Assembly: GCF_900637545.1 (NCBI RefSeq)
Contig: NZ_LR134376.1
Coordinates: forward strand, 2,561,001-2,625,000
Direction: 5' to 3'
DNA: 64,000 nt
Origin: Aeromonas encheleia
GTDB taxonomy: Bacteria > Pseudomonadota > Gammaproteobacteria > Enterobacterales > Aeromonadaceae
Below are positions 29,619 through 40,074 of this stretch, piece after piece. A program made the position numbers and the translations under genes. A model generated the notes under the pieces. The model made no database searches. It saw nothing but the letters and a program-made list of their open reading frames with translations, and was not told where the DNA came from. How positions within the stretch are numbered: position 1 is the stretch's first letter; every line of letters begins with the position of its first letter.

Positions 29619-29726
29619 GTTGATACTCGAGAAAAAGACGTGAAATTTGGCCGCATTATAGGGATTTTCGACCCCGAGGTAAAATCAGGGTGCCCAGATG
29701 CGGGATTTAAAATCAACTACCTAAAG

Positions 29727-29778
29727 CCGGGGCCACCCCAGGTGGCCCCGCTCTGGTTGAACCTTTACCGGTTCAACC
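29727..29778 (-). other. Hairpins between ispG and hisS
   Basis: Two inverted repeats stand here. A GGGGCCACC/GGTGGCCCC stem lies at about 29729-29750. GGTTGAACC (29755-29763) pairs with GGTTCAACC (29770-29778), overlapping the ispG stop. Neither has a good minus-strand T-run, so partial attenuation or mRNA protection between ispG and hisS is more likely than full termination. Confidence 0.45.
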
Positions 29779-30888
29779 CTTGTCTATCTGGATCTGGTTG
29801 GCCGGATCCAGCATGGCCGCCCGGGCACGGATGCGCCGCTCCAGGGTCGGAATAAGATCCTTGTTGTCGAGCCGGTCGACTCGCTGCCCCCCTTCGTAGA
29901 AGGCACTCTTGTTGGCGGCGCCCGCCAGCCCCAGATCCGAGACCAGCGCCTCGCCCGGGCCGTTGACCACACAGCCGATAATAGAGACATCCATCGGGGT
30001 GATGATGTCTTCCAGCCGCTCTTCCAGGGCGTTCACCGTGCTTATCACGTCGAACTCCTGACGCGAGCAGGAGGGGCAGGCGATGAAGTTGATGCCACGG
30101 GAGCGGATGCGCAGGGACTTGAGGATGTCAAAGCCCACCTTCACCTCTTCCACCGGATCGGCGGCCAGCGAGATGCGGATGGTGTCACCGATGCCATCGA
30201 CCAGCAGCATGCCGAGCCCGATGGCTGACTTCACCGCGCCGGCGCGGAAACCGCCCGCCTCGGTGATGCCGAGGTGCAGCGGCTGCTCGATCTGCTTGGC
30301 CAGCAGGCGGTAGGCACCCACGGCCAGGAAGACGTCGGACGCCTTGACGCTCACCTTGAAGTTGTCGAAGTTGAGGCGATCCAGGTAATCCACGTGGCGC
30401 ATGGCCGACTCGAGCAAGGCCTCGGGGGTCGGCTCGCCGTATTTCTCCTGAATATCGCGCTCCAGGGAGCCACCGTTGACCCCGATGCGGATCGGGATGT
30501 TGTAGTGGCGCGCACAATCGACCACGGCGCGCACCCGCTCCTCATTGCCGATGTTGCCCGGGTTGATGCGCAGGCAGTCGGCGCCGTATTCGGCCACTTT
30601 CAGGGCGATGCGGTAGTCGAAGTGGATGTCGGCGACGATGGGAATGCGGGTCTGCTGCTTGATGAGCTTGAAGGCTTCAGCCGCCTCCATGGTGGGCACC
30701 GAGACCCGGACTATGTCCGCCCCCACCCGCTCGATCCGCTGGATCTGCTCGACGGTGGCGGCCACGTCCGTGGTCTTGGTGTTGGTCATGGTCTGCACAG
30801 TGATGGGGGCATCGCCCCCAACCGGCACGTTGCCGACCATGATCTGCTTGGATTTGCGACGAATGATGGGGGATTCGTGAGCGGACAT
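29773..30888 (-). CDS. ispG: 4-hydroxy-3-methylbut-2-enyl diphosphate synthase (MEP pathway)
   Basis: An iron-sulfur enzyme of isoprenoid synthesis that reduces MEcPP to HMBPP. It has 371 residues. The TIM-barrel part starts with [20 protein letters not shown]. The [4Fe-4S] ligands are in [14 protein letters not shown] and [12 protein letters not shown], where the Glu is the fourth ligand. It lies 10 bases after rodZ. Confidence 0.98.
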   Translation of the reverse strand: MSAHESPIIRRKSKQIMVGNVPVGGDAPITVQTMTNTKTTDVAATVEQIQRIERVGADIVRVSVPTMEAAEAFKLIKQQTRIPIVADIHFDYRIALKVAEYGADCLRINPGNIGNEERVRAVVDCARHYNIPIRIGVNGGSLERDIQEKYGEPTPEALLESAMRHVDYLDRLNFDNFKVSVKASDVFLAVGAYRLLAKQIEQPLHLGITEAGGFRAGAVKSAIGLGMLLVDGIGDTIRISLAADPVEEVKVGFDILKSLRIRSRGINFIACPSCSRQEFDVISTVNALEERLEDIITPMDVSIIGCVVNGPGEALVSDLGLAGAANKSAFYEGGQRVDRLDNKDLIPTLERRIRARAAMLDPANQIQIDKG

Positions 30889-30898
30889 GGCGGACAGA

Positions 30899-31831
30899 TT
30901 ACTCCTGCGGCAGTGAGAAGCGAGCAGTCCGGCCGTTGTTGTAACGGCTCATGTCGAAGGACTTGCCCTGATATTCGAGATTGACCGCCATGGGCGCGCC
31001 AACGATGAATTTGAGTGGCTCGGGTCCTTCCAGCACGAGTACGTCATTTGCCTTCTTCAGACCGCTGAACAGGGTCTTGCCGTTGGCATCCTTGACATCC
31101 AGCCAGCAGTCGGCGGTGAAGCTCATCTTGAGCTGGGGTACCTTGCCCGGCTCGGTGCTGGCTTCATCGGCCGGAGCCACGGTCGCCACCGCGGCAGACG
31201 CCTCGGTTGTCACCGCGGCGCTGACCTCGACAACGGTCGGCTCGAGGGCAACGGCATCGCTCACCACGGGGTCGACGGCAATGGCCACCGCCTCGGAGGC
31301 GACGGGCAGCACGGGATCGGCCACATCTATGGCGGTCACCGAGTTGGCACTCGGCATGTTGCCGGTCGTCCCCATCTCGGTCGCCGCCAGGGCGTCATCA
31401 CCGGCGGAGCGACGAGCCGTGCTCTGCCACCACCAGGCGATGGAGAGCGCGATCAGCACCAGGATCACCAACCAGGTCACCACCTTGAGCCGACTGTCGT
31501 TGGCTTGCTGGCGGGAGCGGCGGGAGAAGCTCTGCATGTCGATGTTATCGGGTGGCGTCAGCCCCAGCTTGTCGTAAGCCGCCAGTATGGTTTCCTCGGG
31601 GATGCCGACCAGCTTGGCATAGGCACGCAGATAGCCGCGGATAAAGGTATGAGAAGTGTGCTTGTCATAGCTATCCGCTTCGATCTCGGAAATCAGGGTC
31701 AGACGAAGGTGAATGCGGGACGCAACTTGCTCTCGTGTCCAGCCGAGCTGCTCACGGGCGTTGCGCAGCAGTTGGCCTGGGCCTACTGCCTGGGAGTCGT
31801 CTTGAAAATCGTGTGGCTGTTCAGTAGTCAT
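30899..31831 (-). CDS. rodZ: Cytoskeletal membrane protein RodZ
   Basis: Links MreB to the cell-wall elongation machinery. It has 310 residues: a cytoplasmic helix-turn-helix domain (about 20-90, [19 protein letters not shown]), a single helix near 119-134 ([16 protein letters not shown]), an Ala/Val/Thr-rich periplasmic linker, then a C-terminal DUF4115 domain ([20 protein letters not shown]). Its start overlaps the pilW stop by 11 bases. Confidence 0.95.
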   Translation of the reverse strand: MTTEQPHDFQDDSQAVGPGQLLRNAREQLGWTREQVASRIHLRLTLISEIEADSYDKHTSHTFIRGYLRAYAKLVGIPEETILAAYDKLGLTPPDNIDMQSFSRRSRQQANDSRLKVVTWLVILVLIALSIAWWWQSTARRSAGDDALAATEMGTTGNMPSANSVTAIDVADPVLPVASEAVAIAVDPVVSDAVALEPTVVEVSAAVTTEASAAVATVAPADEASTEPGKVPQLKMSFTADCWLDVKDANGKTLFSGLKKANDVLVLEGPEPLKFIVGAPMAVNLEYQGKSFDMSRYNNGRTARFSLPQE

Positions 31832-32597
31832 TGGCTAAGTAACGCTTGGCTTGTTGCGAAGTGGGATATTGCTTTACCAGCTCAGTCCCGAATTGGTGAA
31901 GTAATGCCGGCTTGTCCATGGCTTGCGCCAGCCGTAGCCTCAACCAGAGGCTGTCCTCGTTTTCGTCTGCCACCTCGGCAAAACGAACGAGGTAAGACTG
32001 CACGTCAGGCAGCTTGCCATCTTTCATGGAAAGCTCGGCCATGTCCAGCAATAACCTTGGATTGCGAGGATTATACCCCAAGGCCAGACGATAGTATTCG
32101 CCAGCCTTATCATTTCTATTATTTTGCAGGGCGCAGAGCGCCGCATTCTCGTAGGTATCGGCGATCTTGACATAATCCGGCTGGCTGACCGCCTGCATGA
32201 AGGCCTTCTCGGCTTCGTCGAAACGCCCCCGGTTACAGAGGAAGGCACCGTAGTTGTTCATCGCGTCAGCATTGGTCGGATCTATGTCGAGGGCCTTGCG
32301 ATAGTTGGTCTCGGCCGCCTTGAAGTCTTCGACCTGCTGGTAGAAGTAGGCGAAGCCGATATAGACCTGAGGGTTGCTGGGGTCGTACTGCAGGGCGCGA
32401 TCAAGATTGAACTTGGCCTGTTCGGCATTGCCCTGGCGCAGATATTGAATGCCCAGATCGAGACGAGTCTGGGCAGCCGCCTTGAAGTCGGGTCCCACTT
32501 CACGCTGGGTCGAATTCTGGCCAGCGTAAGTGGTCTCGGTGACACAGCCTGGCAGCGCGCAGAGCGCCGCCACTACGATCAATGTACGGATATCCAT
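31821..32597 (-). CDS. pilW: Type IV pilus biogenesis lipoprotein PilW/PilF
   Basis: A TPR pilotin-like lipoprotein needed for assembly or stability of the type IV pilus secretin. It has 258 residues from the ATG at 32597, chosen because the signal then reads MDIRTLIVVAALCALPGC (Cys18). TPR units follow (LGIQYLRQGNAEQAKFNLDRAL, YFYQQVEDFKAAETNYRKAL, GAFLCNRGRFDEAEKAFMQA). The rlmN-pilW-rodZ order is shared by many gammaproteobacteria. Confidence 0.92.
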   Translation of the reverse strand: MDIRTLIVVAALCALPGCVTETTYAGQNSTQREVGPDFKAAAQTRLDLGIQYLRQGNAEQAKFNLDRALQYDPSNPQVYIGFAYFYQQVEDFKAAETNYRKALDIDPTNADAMNNYGAFLCNRGRFDEAEKAFMQAVSQPDYVKIADTYENAALCALQNNRNDKAGEYYRLALGYNPRNPRLLLDMAELSMKDGKLPDVQSYLVRFAEVADENEDSLWLRLRLAQAMDKPALLHQFGTELVKQYPTSQQAKRYLANDY

Positions 32598-32624
32598 TTC
32601 CTGTCTATACAATGGCTTAGCGGT

Positions 32625-33728
32625 TCAAACCATTTTGACGGAAATCCCATCCCGTTGCATCCGATTTTTCATGGTGCGTTTGGTGCGGTCGATCACCTCC
32701 CCCACCAGCTGGCCACAGGCCGCATCGATGTCTTCTCCTCGGGTCTTGCGCACTATGACGGTGAAGCCATATTCCATCAGCACCTTGGAGAAACGGTCGA
32801 TGCGACTGTTGCTCGGCTTGCCGAAGGGGTTGCCCGGGAAGGGGTTGAACGGGATCAGGTTGATCTTGCAGGGGGTGTCTTTGAGTACCTTGGCCAACTC
32901 GTGGGCCTGCTGCATGTCGTCATTGATATGATCGAGCAGCACATACTCCACGGTCACCCGGCCACCGTTGGCATTGGACTTGGCCAGATAGCGGCGCACC
33001 CCGGCGAGGAAGTTCTCGATGTTGTACTTGTCGTTGATCGGCATGATCTCGGAGCGCAGCTCGTCGTTCGGCGCGTGCAGGGAGATGGCCAGTGCCACGT
33101 CAATCTGGTCACCCAGCATGTCAAGGGCAGGCACCACCCCTGAGGTCGAGAGGGTGACGCGACGCTTGGAGATGCTGAAACCGAAGTCATCCATCATCAG
33201 CTTCATGGCCGGTACCACGTTGGCCAGGTTGAGCAGCGGCTCACCCATGCCCATCATCACCACGTTGGTGATGGGACGCTTGCCACCGACGACCTTGGCG
33301 GCGCGCCACACCTGACCGATGATCTCGGACACCTTCAGGTTACGGTTGAAGCCTTGTTGGGCGGTGGAGCAGAAGGTGCACGCCAGCGCGCAGCCGACCT
33401 GGGAGGAGACGCACAGGGTGGCCCTGTCCCCTTCCGGGATATAGACGGTCTCGACTTCCTGATCGCCGACCTGCAACGCCCACTTGATGGTGCCGTCGGA
33501 GGAGCGCTGTTCGCGGCTGATCTCAGGTGCACGGATCTCGGCGATGGTCTTGAGACGCTCACGCAGCGCCTTGTTGACGTTGTTCATCTGATCGAAATCA
33601 TCACAACCAAAGTGATAGATCCACTTCATTATCTGATCTGCCCGGAATGGCTTCTCGCCCAGCTCGACGAAGAAGGCACGCATGGCATCCCGATCGAGAT
33701 CCAGCAGGTTGGTTTTTGTTTCGCTCAT
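32625..33728 (-). CDS. rlmN: Dual-specificity 23S rRNA/tRNA methyltransferase RlmN
   Basis: A radical-SAM enzyme that methylates C2 of adenosine 2503 in 23S rRNA and of A37 in some tRNAs. It has 367 residues. The SAM-cluster motif is CALACTFC, with the catalytic Cys in TLCVSSQ and its C-terminal partner in DIDAACGQL. The ATG at 33728 was chosen over a start 129 bases upstream, because [20 protein letters not shown] is the family N-terminus and TGAGG precedes it. Confidence 0.97.
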   Translation of the reverse strand: MSETKTNLLDLDRDAMRAFFVELGEKPFRADQIMKWIYHFGCDDFDQMNNVNKALRERLKTIAEIRAPEISREQRSSDGTIKWALQVGDQEVETVYIPEGDRATLCVSSQVGCALACTFCSTAQQGFNRNLKVSEIIGQVWRAAKVVGGKRPITNVVMMGMGEPLLNLANVVPAMKLMMDDFGFSISKRRVTLSTSGVVPALDMLGDQIDVALAISLHAPNDELRSEIMPINDKYNIENFLAGVRRYLAKSNANGGRVTVEYVLLDHINDDMQQAHELAKVLKDTPCKINLIPFNPFPGNPFGKPSNSRIDRFSKVLMEYGFTVIVRKTRGEDIDAACGQLVGEVIDRTKRTMKNRMQRDGISVKMV

Positions 33729-33848
33729 CAATGGCCTCAGCTCACACACTTCATAAATTATTGGCTGACTTACGTCAGGGGGCGGCATTGTACAAATAAT
33801 GGGTCTGGCTTTCCACCTGGAGAATAAGAGGAGTTGGCCCAAAAGACC

Positions 33849-33880
33849 AAAAAACAAAAGGGAGCCGAGGCTCCCTTGGT
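33849..33880 (-). terminator. Terminator of ndk
   Basis: GGGAGCC and GGCTCCC form the stem (33860-33876). The minus-strand 3' side runs TTTTGTTTTTTGG. It separates ndk from rlmN. Confidence 0.85.
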
Positions 33881-33895
33881 CATCACCGGGTGAAA

Positions 33896-34324
33896 TCAGC
33901 CGCGCGGGCAGATCTCGTCGTCGGAGAAGAAGTAGGCGATTTCACGGGCGGCAGAGGCCGGGGCATCGGAGCCGTGCACGGCGTTGCGATCGATGCTCTC
34001 GGCGTAGCAGGCACGCAGGGTACCGGCCAGGGCCTCTTTCGGGTTGGTGGCACCCATGATCTCGCGATGGCGACGGATGGCCTCTTCCCCTTCCAGCACC
34101 TGCACCATGACGGGACCGGAGGTCATGAAACCGACCAGCGCATCATAGAAAGGCTTGCCCTGGTGCTCGGCGTAGAAACCGGCGGCCTGCTCGCTGCTCA
34201 GGTGCAGCATCTTGGCGGCGATAACCTTCAGGCCAGCGCTCTCGAAACGGTTGTAGATGGCACCGATCAAGTTCTTGCTGACAGCATCCGGCTTGACGAT
34301 AGAAAAGGTACGTTCGATAGCCAT
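33896..34324 (-). CDS. ndk: Nucleoside diphosphate kinase
   Basis: Balances nucleoside triphosphate pools by phosphate transfer. It has 142 residues: [18 protein letters not shown] at the N-terminus, and the active-site His in [17 protein letters not shown] near residue 117. GGAAAG lies before the ATG. Confidence 0.98.
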   Translation of the reverse strand: MAIERTFSIVKPDAVSKNLIGAIYNRFESAGLKVIAAKMLHLSSEQAAGFYAEHQGKPFYDALVGFMTSGPVMVQVLEGEEAIRRHREIMGATNPKEALAGTLRACYAESIDRNAVHGSDAPASAAREIAYFFSDDEICPRG

Positions 34325-34378
34325 TGAGATCTTTCCTTAACTACAGAGTTTTATTGTAAGAATCCATGTTCGGCGGCG

Positions 34379-34384
34379 ATTATA
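34379..34384 (-). promoter_or_regulatory. -10 box of the ndk promoter
   Basis: A perfect TATAAT on the minus strand, 55 bases before the ndk start, within a very AT-rich stretch (34380-34440). The -35 side is poor. The rest of 34385-34560 contains no gene that I can support. Confidence 0.5.
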
Positions 34385-34561
34385 CGTAAACAAAAACCGA
34401 AATAACACACAAAAAAGCAACTTTTTATTAAACAAACACATCGCTAAAACAACATCACCACTCATCTTGTCCCAGTGCGTCGGGAAAAAATGTGCGCTTG
34501 TGCACGATCACCGTGTTAACCCGCTAAAACTGTATCTATTGCTCAAGAAAACAGCACCATC

Positions 34562-34584
34562 GAAAAGGGCACCCTGGGGTGCCC
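34562..34584 (-). terminator. Terminator of the pepB pair
   Basis: GGGCACCC and GGGTGCCC form the stem (34567-34584), followed on the minus strand by TTTTCG. It lies 20 bases after the second aminopeptidase stop. Confidence 0.75.
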
Positions 34585-34603
34585 TCGTTCTTCGTCATGC
34601 CGC

Positions 34604-35887
34604 TCAGCGCGTCTCCGCCAGCAGGGCTTGCGCTATGGTGCGCATCCCCAGGGTATTGGCGCCCGGTGACCACAGGTTGTCACCGTTCTCGCTGAAGCAG
34701 GCGGCGAGGTCGACGTGCAGCCAGCCCTGCCCCTCGTTGGCCACGAAGCGGGAGAGGAAGCCCGCCGCGTTGGAGGCACCGCCCGGGCCACCGCCCGGCA
34801 CGGGGCGGCTGTTGGCCGTGTCGGCATAATGGGACGGGCACTGCTGCCGGTGCCAGGGCTCCAGCGGCAGCGGCCAGGCCGGCTCCTGCTCGGCATCCGC
34901 ATAGGCCATGGCGCGACTCACCAGCCCCTTGTCCAGCCCGAACAGCGCGTTGTAGCGTCCCCCCAGCGCCATCACAGCCGCGCCGGTCAGGGTCGCGGCA
35001 TCGATGACCAGCGGCGCCCCCGACTCGGCGGCGAGCTGCAGGCCATCGGCCAGCACCAGTCGCCCCTCGGCATCGGTGTTGACGATCTCCACAGTGGTGC
35101 CGTTCTTGTAGGTGAGGATGTCCCCCAGCTTGTAGGCATGGCCGGAGACCAGGTTCTCGGCACAGCAGAGGATGAGCTTCACCCGCTTGTCGAGCCCACG
35201 CAGTATGGCCAGCGCCAGCGCCCCTGTCACTATGGCGGCGCCTCCCATATCATGCTTCATGGTCAGCATGCCCTGGGAAGTTTTCATGGAGTAGCCACCG
35301 GAGTCGAAGGTGATGCCCTTGCCCACCAGGGCGGCGGCCACCGGGGCCTTGGGATCCCGGCTTGGATTGAAGTCCAGCTCCAGCATCACCGGCTCGCGAT
35401 CGCTGCCACGACCGACCTGATAGAGCCCGACCCAGCCCGCCTGCTGCAGCGCCTCCCCCTTGAGGATGCGATGGCTGATGCGATCCGGCGCCAGCTCGGT
35501 GATGAAGGCGGCCGCCTCCACCGCCAGATCCAGCGGCCCCAGCTGTTCCGGGGTGGCATTGGTCATCTCGCGCACCCAGCGGCCGCACAACCAGCGCGCC
35601 TCCAGCTCCTCCCTGTCCTCTTCGGAGGAGGTCGCCCACTGCAGCTCGACCTCGGCCTTGGGGGTCTGCAGGCCCTGGGCAAAGGCCCACTGCTGCTCGC
35701 GTTCCCAATGACCGCAGAGCGCGGCCTTCTGGATCCCCTGACCACAGAGGCGGCGGGCCGCCTGCTGAATGTCCAGCAATGGGGTAGCGGTCACCAGATG
35801 GATCACCATGCCATCGGTGCGGTGCGAGAGCAGCGCCCCCTCGCCCCACTCGGGGGCGGCAAATTCGCGACTCAGCCAGACGTTCAT
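34604..35887 (-). CDS. Second PepB-type aminopeptidase (tandem paralogue)
   Basis: An M17-family leucyl aminopeptidase, 427 residues from the ATG at 35887. All catalytic marks are present: VGKGITFDSGGYSMKTS (metal-binding Lys and Asp), MKHDMGGAA, and NTDAEGRLVLADGL with Glu and the bicarbonate-site Arg. It is a diverged copy of the gene directly upstream and starts on its stop codon (ATGA). The C-terminal third differs most, for instance an extra Gly/Pro stretch VPGGGPGGASNAAGF. It may have a different substrate preference. Compared with E. coli PepB the upstream copy is the closer one. Confidence 0.9.
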   Translation of the reverse strand: MNVWLSREFAAPEWGEGALLSHRTDGMVIHLVTATPLLDIQQAARRLCGQGIQKAALCGHWEREQQWAFAQGLQTPKAEVELQWATSSEEDREELEARWLCGRWVREMTNATPEQLGPLDLAVEAAAFITELAPDRISHRILKGEALQQAGWVGLYQVGRGSDREPVMLELDFNPSRDPKAPVAAALVGKGITFDSGGYSMKTSQGMLTMKHDMGGAAIVTGALALAILRGLDKRVKLILCCAENLVSGHAYKLGDILTYKNGTTVEIVNTDAEGRLVLADGLQLAAESGAPLVIDAATLTGAAVMALGGRYNALFGLDKGLVSRAMAYADAEQEPAWPLPLEPWHRQQCPSHYADTANSRPVPGGGPGGASNAAGFLSRFVANEGQGWLHVDLAACFSENGDNLWSPGANTLGMRTIAQALLAETR

Positions 35888-37173
35888 GCACACACCTCCT
35901 GCAACCAGCGGGCGATAGTGCGCAGGCCGTGGCCCTTGGCGCCGGTCGCCCACAGCTCGTTGCCCGATTTTTGATAGGAGGCCGCCAGATCCAGGTGCAC
36001 CCAGCCCTTGCCCTCATCGCGCACGAAGCGGGAGAGGAAGGCGGCCGCGGTGGTGGCACCGGCGGTGCCTTCGGCGGAGGCCACGTTGCCCAGCTCGGCG
36101 AAGGCCGAGGTGAGCTGGCCCGCATGCCAGGGTTCGAGCGGCAGGGGCCAGGCCTTCTCGTGCTCAAGCTTGGCGGCCACCAGGGCGCGCTGCTGCTCGG
36201 TTTCATCCAGCGCGAACACAGCGTTGTAGTCGCGGCCGAGCGCTGTCTTGGCGGCGCCGGTCAGGGTGGCGGCATCGAGGATGTAGGCGGCGCCACTGCC
36301 GCTCGCGGCCAGCAGGCCATCGGCCAGCACCAGGCGCCCTTCCGCGTCTGTGTTCTGGATCTCGACCGAGATGCCGTTCTTGTAGGTGAGGATGTCACCG
36401 AGCTTGAAGGCGTGGCCGGAGACCAGGTTCTCGGCGCAGCAGAGGATCAGCTTGACCCGCTTGTTCAGGCCGCGGCTGATGGCGAGCGCCAGGGCGCCGG
36501 TCACCATGGCGGCACCGCCCATGTCGGACTTCATCGGCAGCATGTTGTCAGAGGACTTCATGGAGTAGCCACCGGAGTCGAAGGTGATGCCCTTGCCCAC
36601 CAGGGCCGCCACCACGGGGGCGTTGCGATCCCCGGTCGGGTTGTAGTCCAGCTCCAGCAGCACGGGCTCGCGCTCGCTGCCGCGGCCCACCGACCAGATC
36701 CCGATATGGCCGGCCTCACGCAGGGCTTCTCCTGCGGTGATGCGGGCGGTCACCAGATCGCCACCCAGGCCGCGGATCAGCAGCAGGGCCGACTCCGCCA
36801 GGCTCATGGGATAGATCTCTTCCGGGCAACCGTTGGTCACCTCGCGCACCCAGCGGGTCGCGCGGATCAACGCATCCAGCTCGCAGGCCTCGGCGGCACT
36901 CTGCTCGCCGAAGTGCAATTCACGCTGCCCCTTGGCGGCATAGAAGCCCTGGGCGAAGGCGTAACGGCGCTCCAGATCCCAACCCTCGCCGGCCAGGCTC
37001 ACCCGCTTGATGCCGGTCGATTCGAGTCGGCGGGCCGCGCGCTGGATAGTGCGCAACGCATCCTTGTCCAGATGGATCAGGGTCTCGTCACCGCTGAAAC
37101 TGAGCAGGGCGCCTTCGCCCCAGACGGCGGCGGCAGCCTGGGCGGATAACCGTACGTTCATCATGTCAGCCAT
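35884..37173 (-). CDS. pepB: Peptidase B (cytosolic M17 aminopeptidase)
   Basis: A broad-specificity aminopeptidase of the leucyl aminopeptidase family, 429 residues. The metal and catalytic residues lie in VGKGITFDSGGYSMKSS, MKSDMGGAA and NTDAEGRLVLADGL. The start at 37173 (MADMMNVRLS) fits E. coli PepB (MTEAMKITLS), and AAGGA lies upstream. It follows the ISC operon, as in E. coli, but after a terminator. The next gene is a paralogue joined by an ATGA overlap. Confidence 0.95.
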   Translation of the reverse strand: MADMMNVRLSAQAAAAVWGEGALLSFSGDETLIHLDKDALRTIQRAARRLESTGIKRVSLAGEGWDLERRYAFAQGFYAAKGQRELHFGEQSAAEACELDALIRATRWVREVTNGCPEEIYPMSLAESALLLIRGLGGDLVTARITAGEALREAGHIGIWSVGRGSEREPVLLELDYNPTGDRNAPVVAALVGKGITFDSGGYSMKSSDNMLPMKSDMGGAAMVTGALALAISRGLNKRVKLILCCAENLVSGHAFKLGDILTYKNGISVEIQNTDAEGRLVLADGLLAASGSGAAYILDAATLTGAAKTALGRDYNAVFALDETEQQRALVAAKLEHEKAWPLPLEPWHAGQLTSAFAELGNVASAEGTAGATTAAAFLSRFVRDEGKGWVHLDLAASYQKSGNELWATGAKGHGLRTIARWLQEVCA

Positions 37174-37232
37174 CTTCTCTTGCTTCCTTTTTTATGGGCA
37201 CTTGCATTAACGAATAGGGGAATAACGAATAC

Positions 37233-37266
37233 AAAAAAGGCCGTACCCCCGAGGGTTACGGCCTTC
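37233..37266 (-). terminator. Terminator of the ISC operon after fdx
   Basis: AAGGCCGTAA and TTACGGCCTT form the stem around CCCCCGAGGG. On the minus strand it is followed by TTTTTTG. It separates fdx from pepB. The 37174-37331 gap has no room for a full iscX, and none is seen. Confidence 0.85.
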
Positions 37267-37331
37267 ACCATATCATTACTGCGCCATGAGATGCTGCACG
37301 TGCAATTCACTCATGTGTAATTAACGTCGCA

Positions 37332-37670
37332 TCAATGGCGTTCGGAGGCGAGGTTGATGGTGTACTTGGGCAGTTCCACCACCAGATCCTCGTCCGCCAG
37401 GCGGGCCTGGCAACTCAGGCGGGATTCCGGCTCCAGCCCCCATGCCTTGTCCAGCATGTCATCTTCCAGCTCATCGCTCGGCTCGAGGGAGTCGAACCCC
37501 TCCCGCACCACGCAGTGGCAGGTGGTACAGGCGCAGGACTTCTCGCAGGCATGCTCGATCTCGATGCCGTTGCGCAGGGCGATGTCCAGTATGGTCTCAC
37601 CGGTCGCGCCCTCGAGGGCAGCGCCGTCCGGACAGAGTTCGGGGTGAGGCAGAATGATCAGTTTTGGCAT
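37332..37670 (-). CDS. fdx: ISC-type [2Fe-2S] ferredoxin
   Basis: An electron donor for Fe-S cluster assembly. It has 112 residues, with ligands Cys42, Cys48, Cys51 and Cys87 (CEKSCACTTC and LSCQARL), the adrenodoxin-like spacing. It lies one base after hscA and is the last gene of the ISC operon here. Confidence 0.97.
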   Translation of the reverse strand: MPKLIILPHPELCPDGAALEGATGETILDIALRNGIEIEHACEKSCACTTCHCVVREGFDSLEPSDELEDDMLDKAWGLEPESRLSCQARLADEDLVVELPKYTINLASERH

Positions 37671-37671
37671 A

Positions 37672-39519
37672 TTACACCTTGTTGACGTTTTGGCCGGTCA
37701 GCACCTTGCGAATGGAAGCATCCATGCGACGGGCCGCAAACTCGCCACTGACGGCATCCGCCGCCTCGATGGCATCTTTGATTTGATTGGTGGTGCCCGT
37801 GGCACGCATGGTCAGCAGGTGGGCGATGGCGGCGTCGATCTCGGCACGCTCGGCCGTGCTCAACAGCACCTCGCCATCGGCGGCCAAGGCGGCATTGAGG
37901 CTCTCGACCACGCGATCGGCCTCGACCTGCTGCTCCGCCAGCATGCGGGCCTCCATGTCCTGCTGGGCATTGGCGATAGAGGCGCTCAGCATGCCGAGGA
38001 TGTCCTCCTCCGCCAGCCCGTAGGAGGGCTTGACCTGGATCTCGGCCTGCACACCTGAGGATTTCTCCATGGCGCTGACCGACAGCAGCCCGTCCGCATC
38101 CACCTGGAAGGTGACGCGAATGTGGGCGGCGCCGGCCGCCATCGGCGGAATGCCGGTCAGGGTGAAGCGGGCAAGGGAGCGGCAATCCGCCACCAGCTCG
38201 CGCTCCCCCTGCACCACGTGGATCGCCATCGCTGTCTGGCCATCCTTGAAGGTGGTGAACTCCTGGGCGCGGGCCACCGGGATGGTGGTGTTGCGCGGGA
38301 TCACCTTCTCGGCGAGGCCACCCATGGTCTCGAGACCGAGGGAGAGCGGGATGACGTCCAGCAACAGCATCTCGGCATCGGGCTTGTTGCCCACCAGGAT
38401 GTCGGCCTGGATGGCGGCACCGATGGCAACCACCTTGTCCGGATCTATGCTGGTGAGTGGCGGACGCTGGAAGAACTCCCCCACCAGCTCGCGCACCAGC
38501 GGCACCCGGGTGGAGCCCCCGACCATCACCACCTCCAGCACTTCCACCTGCTCCAGACCCGCGTCGCGCAGGGCGCGGCGACAGGCCAGCAGGGTGCGCT
38601 TGACCAGCGGCAGGATGAGCGCATCGAACTGGGCGCGACTCAGCTCCCCTTGCCAGCCGGCGAAGCTGCAGGCCACGCTGTCGGCATCGGTCAGGCCGTG
38701 CTTGACGGCGGCCGCCACATCCAGCAACTCGCGCTGGGTGCGGGCCTCGAGCTGGCCGCTCAGGCCGGCCTGCGCCTTGATCCAGTCCGCCAGCAGGTGA
38801 TCGAAGTCATCGCCACCGAGGGCGGAGTCGCCACCGGTCGCCATCACCTCGAACACGCCGCGATGCAGGCGCAGGATGGAGATGTCGAAGGTACCGCCGC
38901 CGAGATCATAGACGGCGATCACCCCTTCCTGACCGGAGTCGAGACCGTAGGCGATGGCGGCCGCGGTCGGCTCGTTGAGCAGGCGCAGCACGTGCAGACC
39001 GGCCAGCCGGGCCGCATCCTTGGTGCCCTGACGCTGGGCGTCATCGAAATAGGCAGGCACCGTGATGACCACGCCGTCGAGGGCGCCACCGAGCGAGGCG
39101 ACGCCACGTTCGGCCAGCGTCTTCAGGATCTCGGTCGAGACCTGCACCGGGTTGACCAGCCCTTGACGGGTCTGCAACTGGGGCATGCCGTTATCGGCGG
39201 CGACGAACTGATAGGGCAGCTGGCGGGTATCGATGTCGGCCAGCGCCTTGCCCATCATCCGCTTGACGGAGACGATGGTGTTGTGGGGATCGAGGGCGGC
39301 TTCGCGCTTGGCGTCGAAACCGACCCGGATGGCGTCGGCCTGATAGTGCACCACCGAGGGCAGCAGATCGCGCCCCAGCTCGTCACACAGGGTGTCGGCG
39401 TGGCCACTGCGCACGGCGGCGACCAGGGAATTGGTGGTGCCGAGATCGATGCCAACGGCACGTTTATGCTGATGAGGTGCGGCGCTCTGGCCGGGCTCGG
39501 CGATTTGCAGTAATGCCAT
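37672..39519 (-). CDS. hscA: Fe-S assembly Hsp70 chaperone HscA
   Basis: A specialised Hsp70 that releases clusters from IscU. It has 615 residues. The ATPase domain starts near 22 ([15 protein letters not shown]), with the phosphate loop [14 protein letters not shown] and [15 protein letters not shown], and a substrate-binding domain follows after about 385. The N-terminal extension [17 protein letters not shown] is typical of HscA. Confidence 0.97.
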   Translation of the reverse strand: MALLQIAEPGQSAAPHQHKRAVGIDLGTTNSLVAAVRSGHADTLCDELGRDLLPSVVHYQADAIRVGFDAKREAALDPHNTIVSVKRMMGKALADIDTRQLPYQFVAADNGMPQLQTRQGLVNPVQVSTEILKTLAERGVASLGGALDGVVITVPAYFDDAQRQGTKDAARLAGLHVLRLLNEPTAAAIAYGLDSGQEGVIAVYDLGGGTFDISILRLHRGVFEVMATGGDSALGGDDFDHLLADWIKAQAGLSGQLEARTQRELLDVAAAVKHGLTDADSVACSFAGWQGELSRAQFDALILPLVKRTLLACRRALRDAGLEQVEVLEVVMVGGSTRVPLVRELVGEFFQRPPLTSIDPDKVVAIGAAIQADILVGNKPDAEMLLLDVIPLSLGLETMGGLAEKVIPRNTTIPVARAQEFTTFKDGQTAMAIHVVQGERELVADCRSLARFTLTGIPPMAAGAAHIRVTFQVDADGLLSVSAMEKSSGVQAEIQVKPSYGLAEEDILGMLSASIANAQQDMEARMLAEQQVEADRVVESLNAALAADGEVLLSTAERAEIDAAIAHLLTMRATGTTNQIKDAIEAADAVSGEFAARRMDASIRKVLTGQNVNKV

Positions 39520-39547
39520 GGGTAATCAAAATTCCAGCGTTAGAGGT

Positions 39548-40066
39548 TCAAGACTCGAACAGCGAGTCTTCGAATCGTTCCAGCTCCTCGAGGAGCTTGT
39601 CGACAAACTTGAGTTTGCGCACGCAATCGGCGGCAGTCTGATCCTCACCCGCGGTGAGACAGTCGGTCAGCCGTTGCATCAGCGACTGATGATCATGCCT
39701 GATCTCGCGGCGAAAATCTTCGATGGCGCGCTCAGGACTGGATTCCCCCTTCAACTCGGCAAGACGCTCACGCCACTCCAGCTGTTGCATCAGGAAGGCG
39801 GTATCTTGCAGGGTCTGTTGCTCGCCACGGATGTCGGTGCCACGCAGGGAAAGCAGATACTCGGCTCGGCGCAGGGGCGCCTTGAGGGTGGTGAAGGCAT
39901 CGTTGATCTGGGCAGCACGCTGCACCGCGGCCAACTGCTCCCGTTCCGGGGCTGTGGCAAAACGATCGGGATGGAACTTGGTCTGCAACTGGCGGTAGGT
40001 CTCTGCCAGTTGTCGGGTATCGAGCTCGAAGCCCTGTGCCAGCCCGAACAGCTCGAAATGATTCAT
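39548..40066 (-). CDS. hscB: Fe-S assembly J-domain co-chaperone HscB
   Basis: A 172-residue J-protein that brings IscU to HscA. The J domain covers residues 1-75 with the HPD motif at 32-34 (KFHPDRFA), and the C-terminal three-helix domain binds IscU. It has a 28-base gap to hscA. Confidence 0.96.
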   Translation of the reverse strand: MNHFELFGLAQGFELDTRQLAETYRQLQTKFHPDRFATAPEREQLAAVQRAAQINDAFTTLKAPLRRAEYLLSLRGTDIRGEQQTLQDTAFLMQQLEWRERLAELKGESSPERAIEDFRREIRHDHQSLMQRLTDCLTAGEDQTAADCVRKLKFVDKLLEELERFEDSLFES

Positions 40067-40074
40067 CTTGGATC

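Noticed and set aside
33729..33857. N-terminal extension of RlmN by 43 residues
   Set aside because: The added residues do not match the family, and the ATG at 33728 has its own ribosome binding site.
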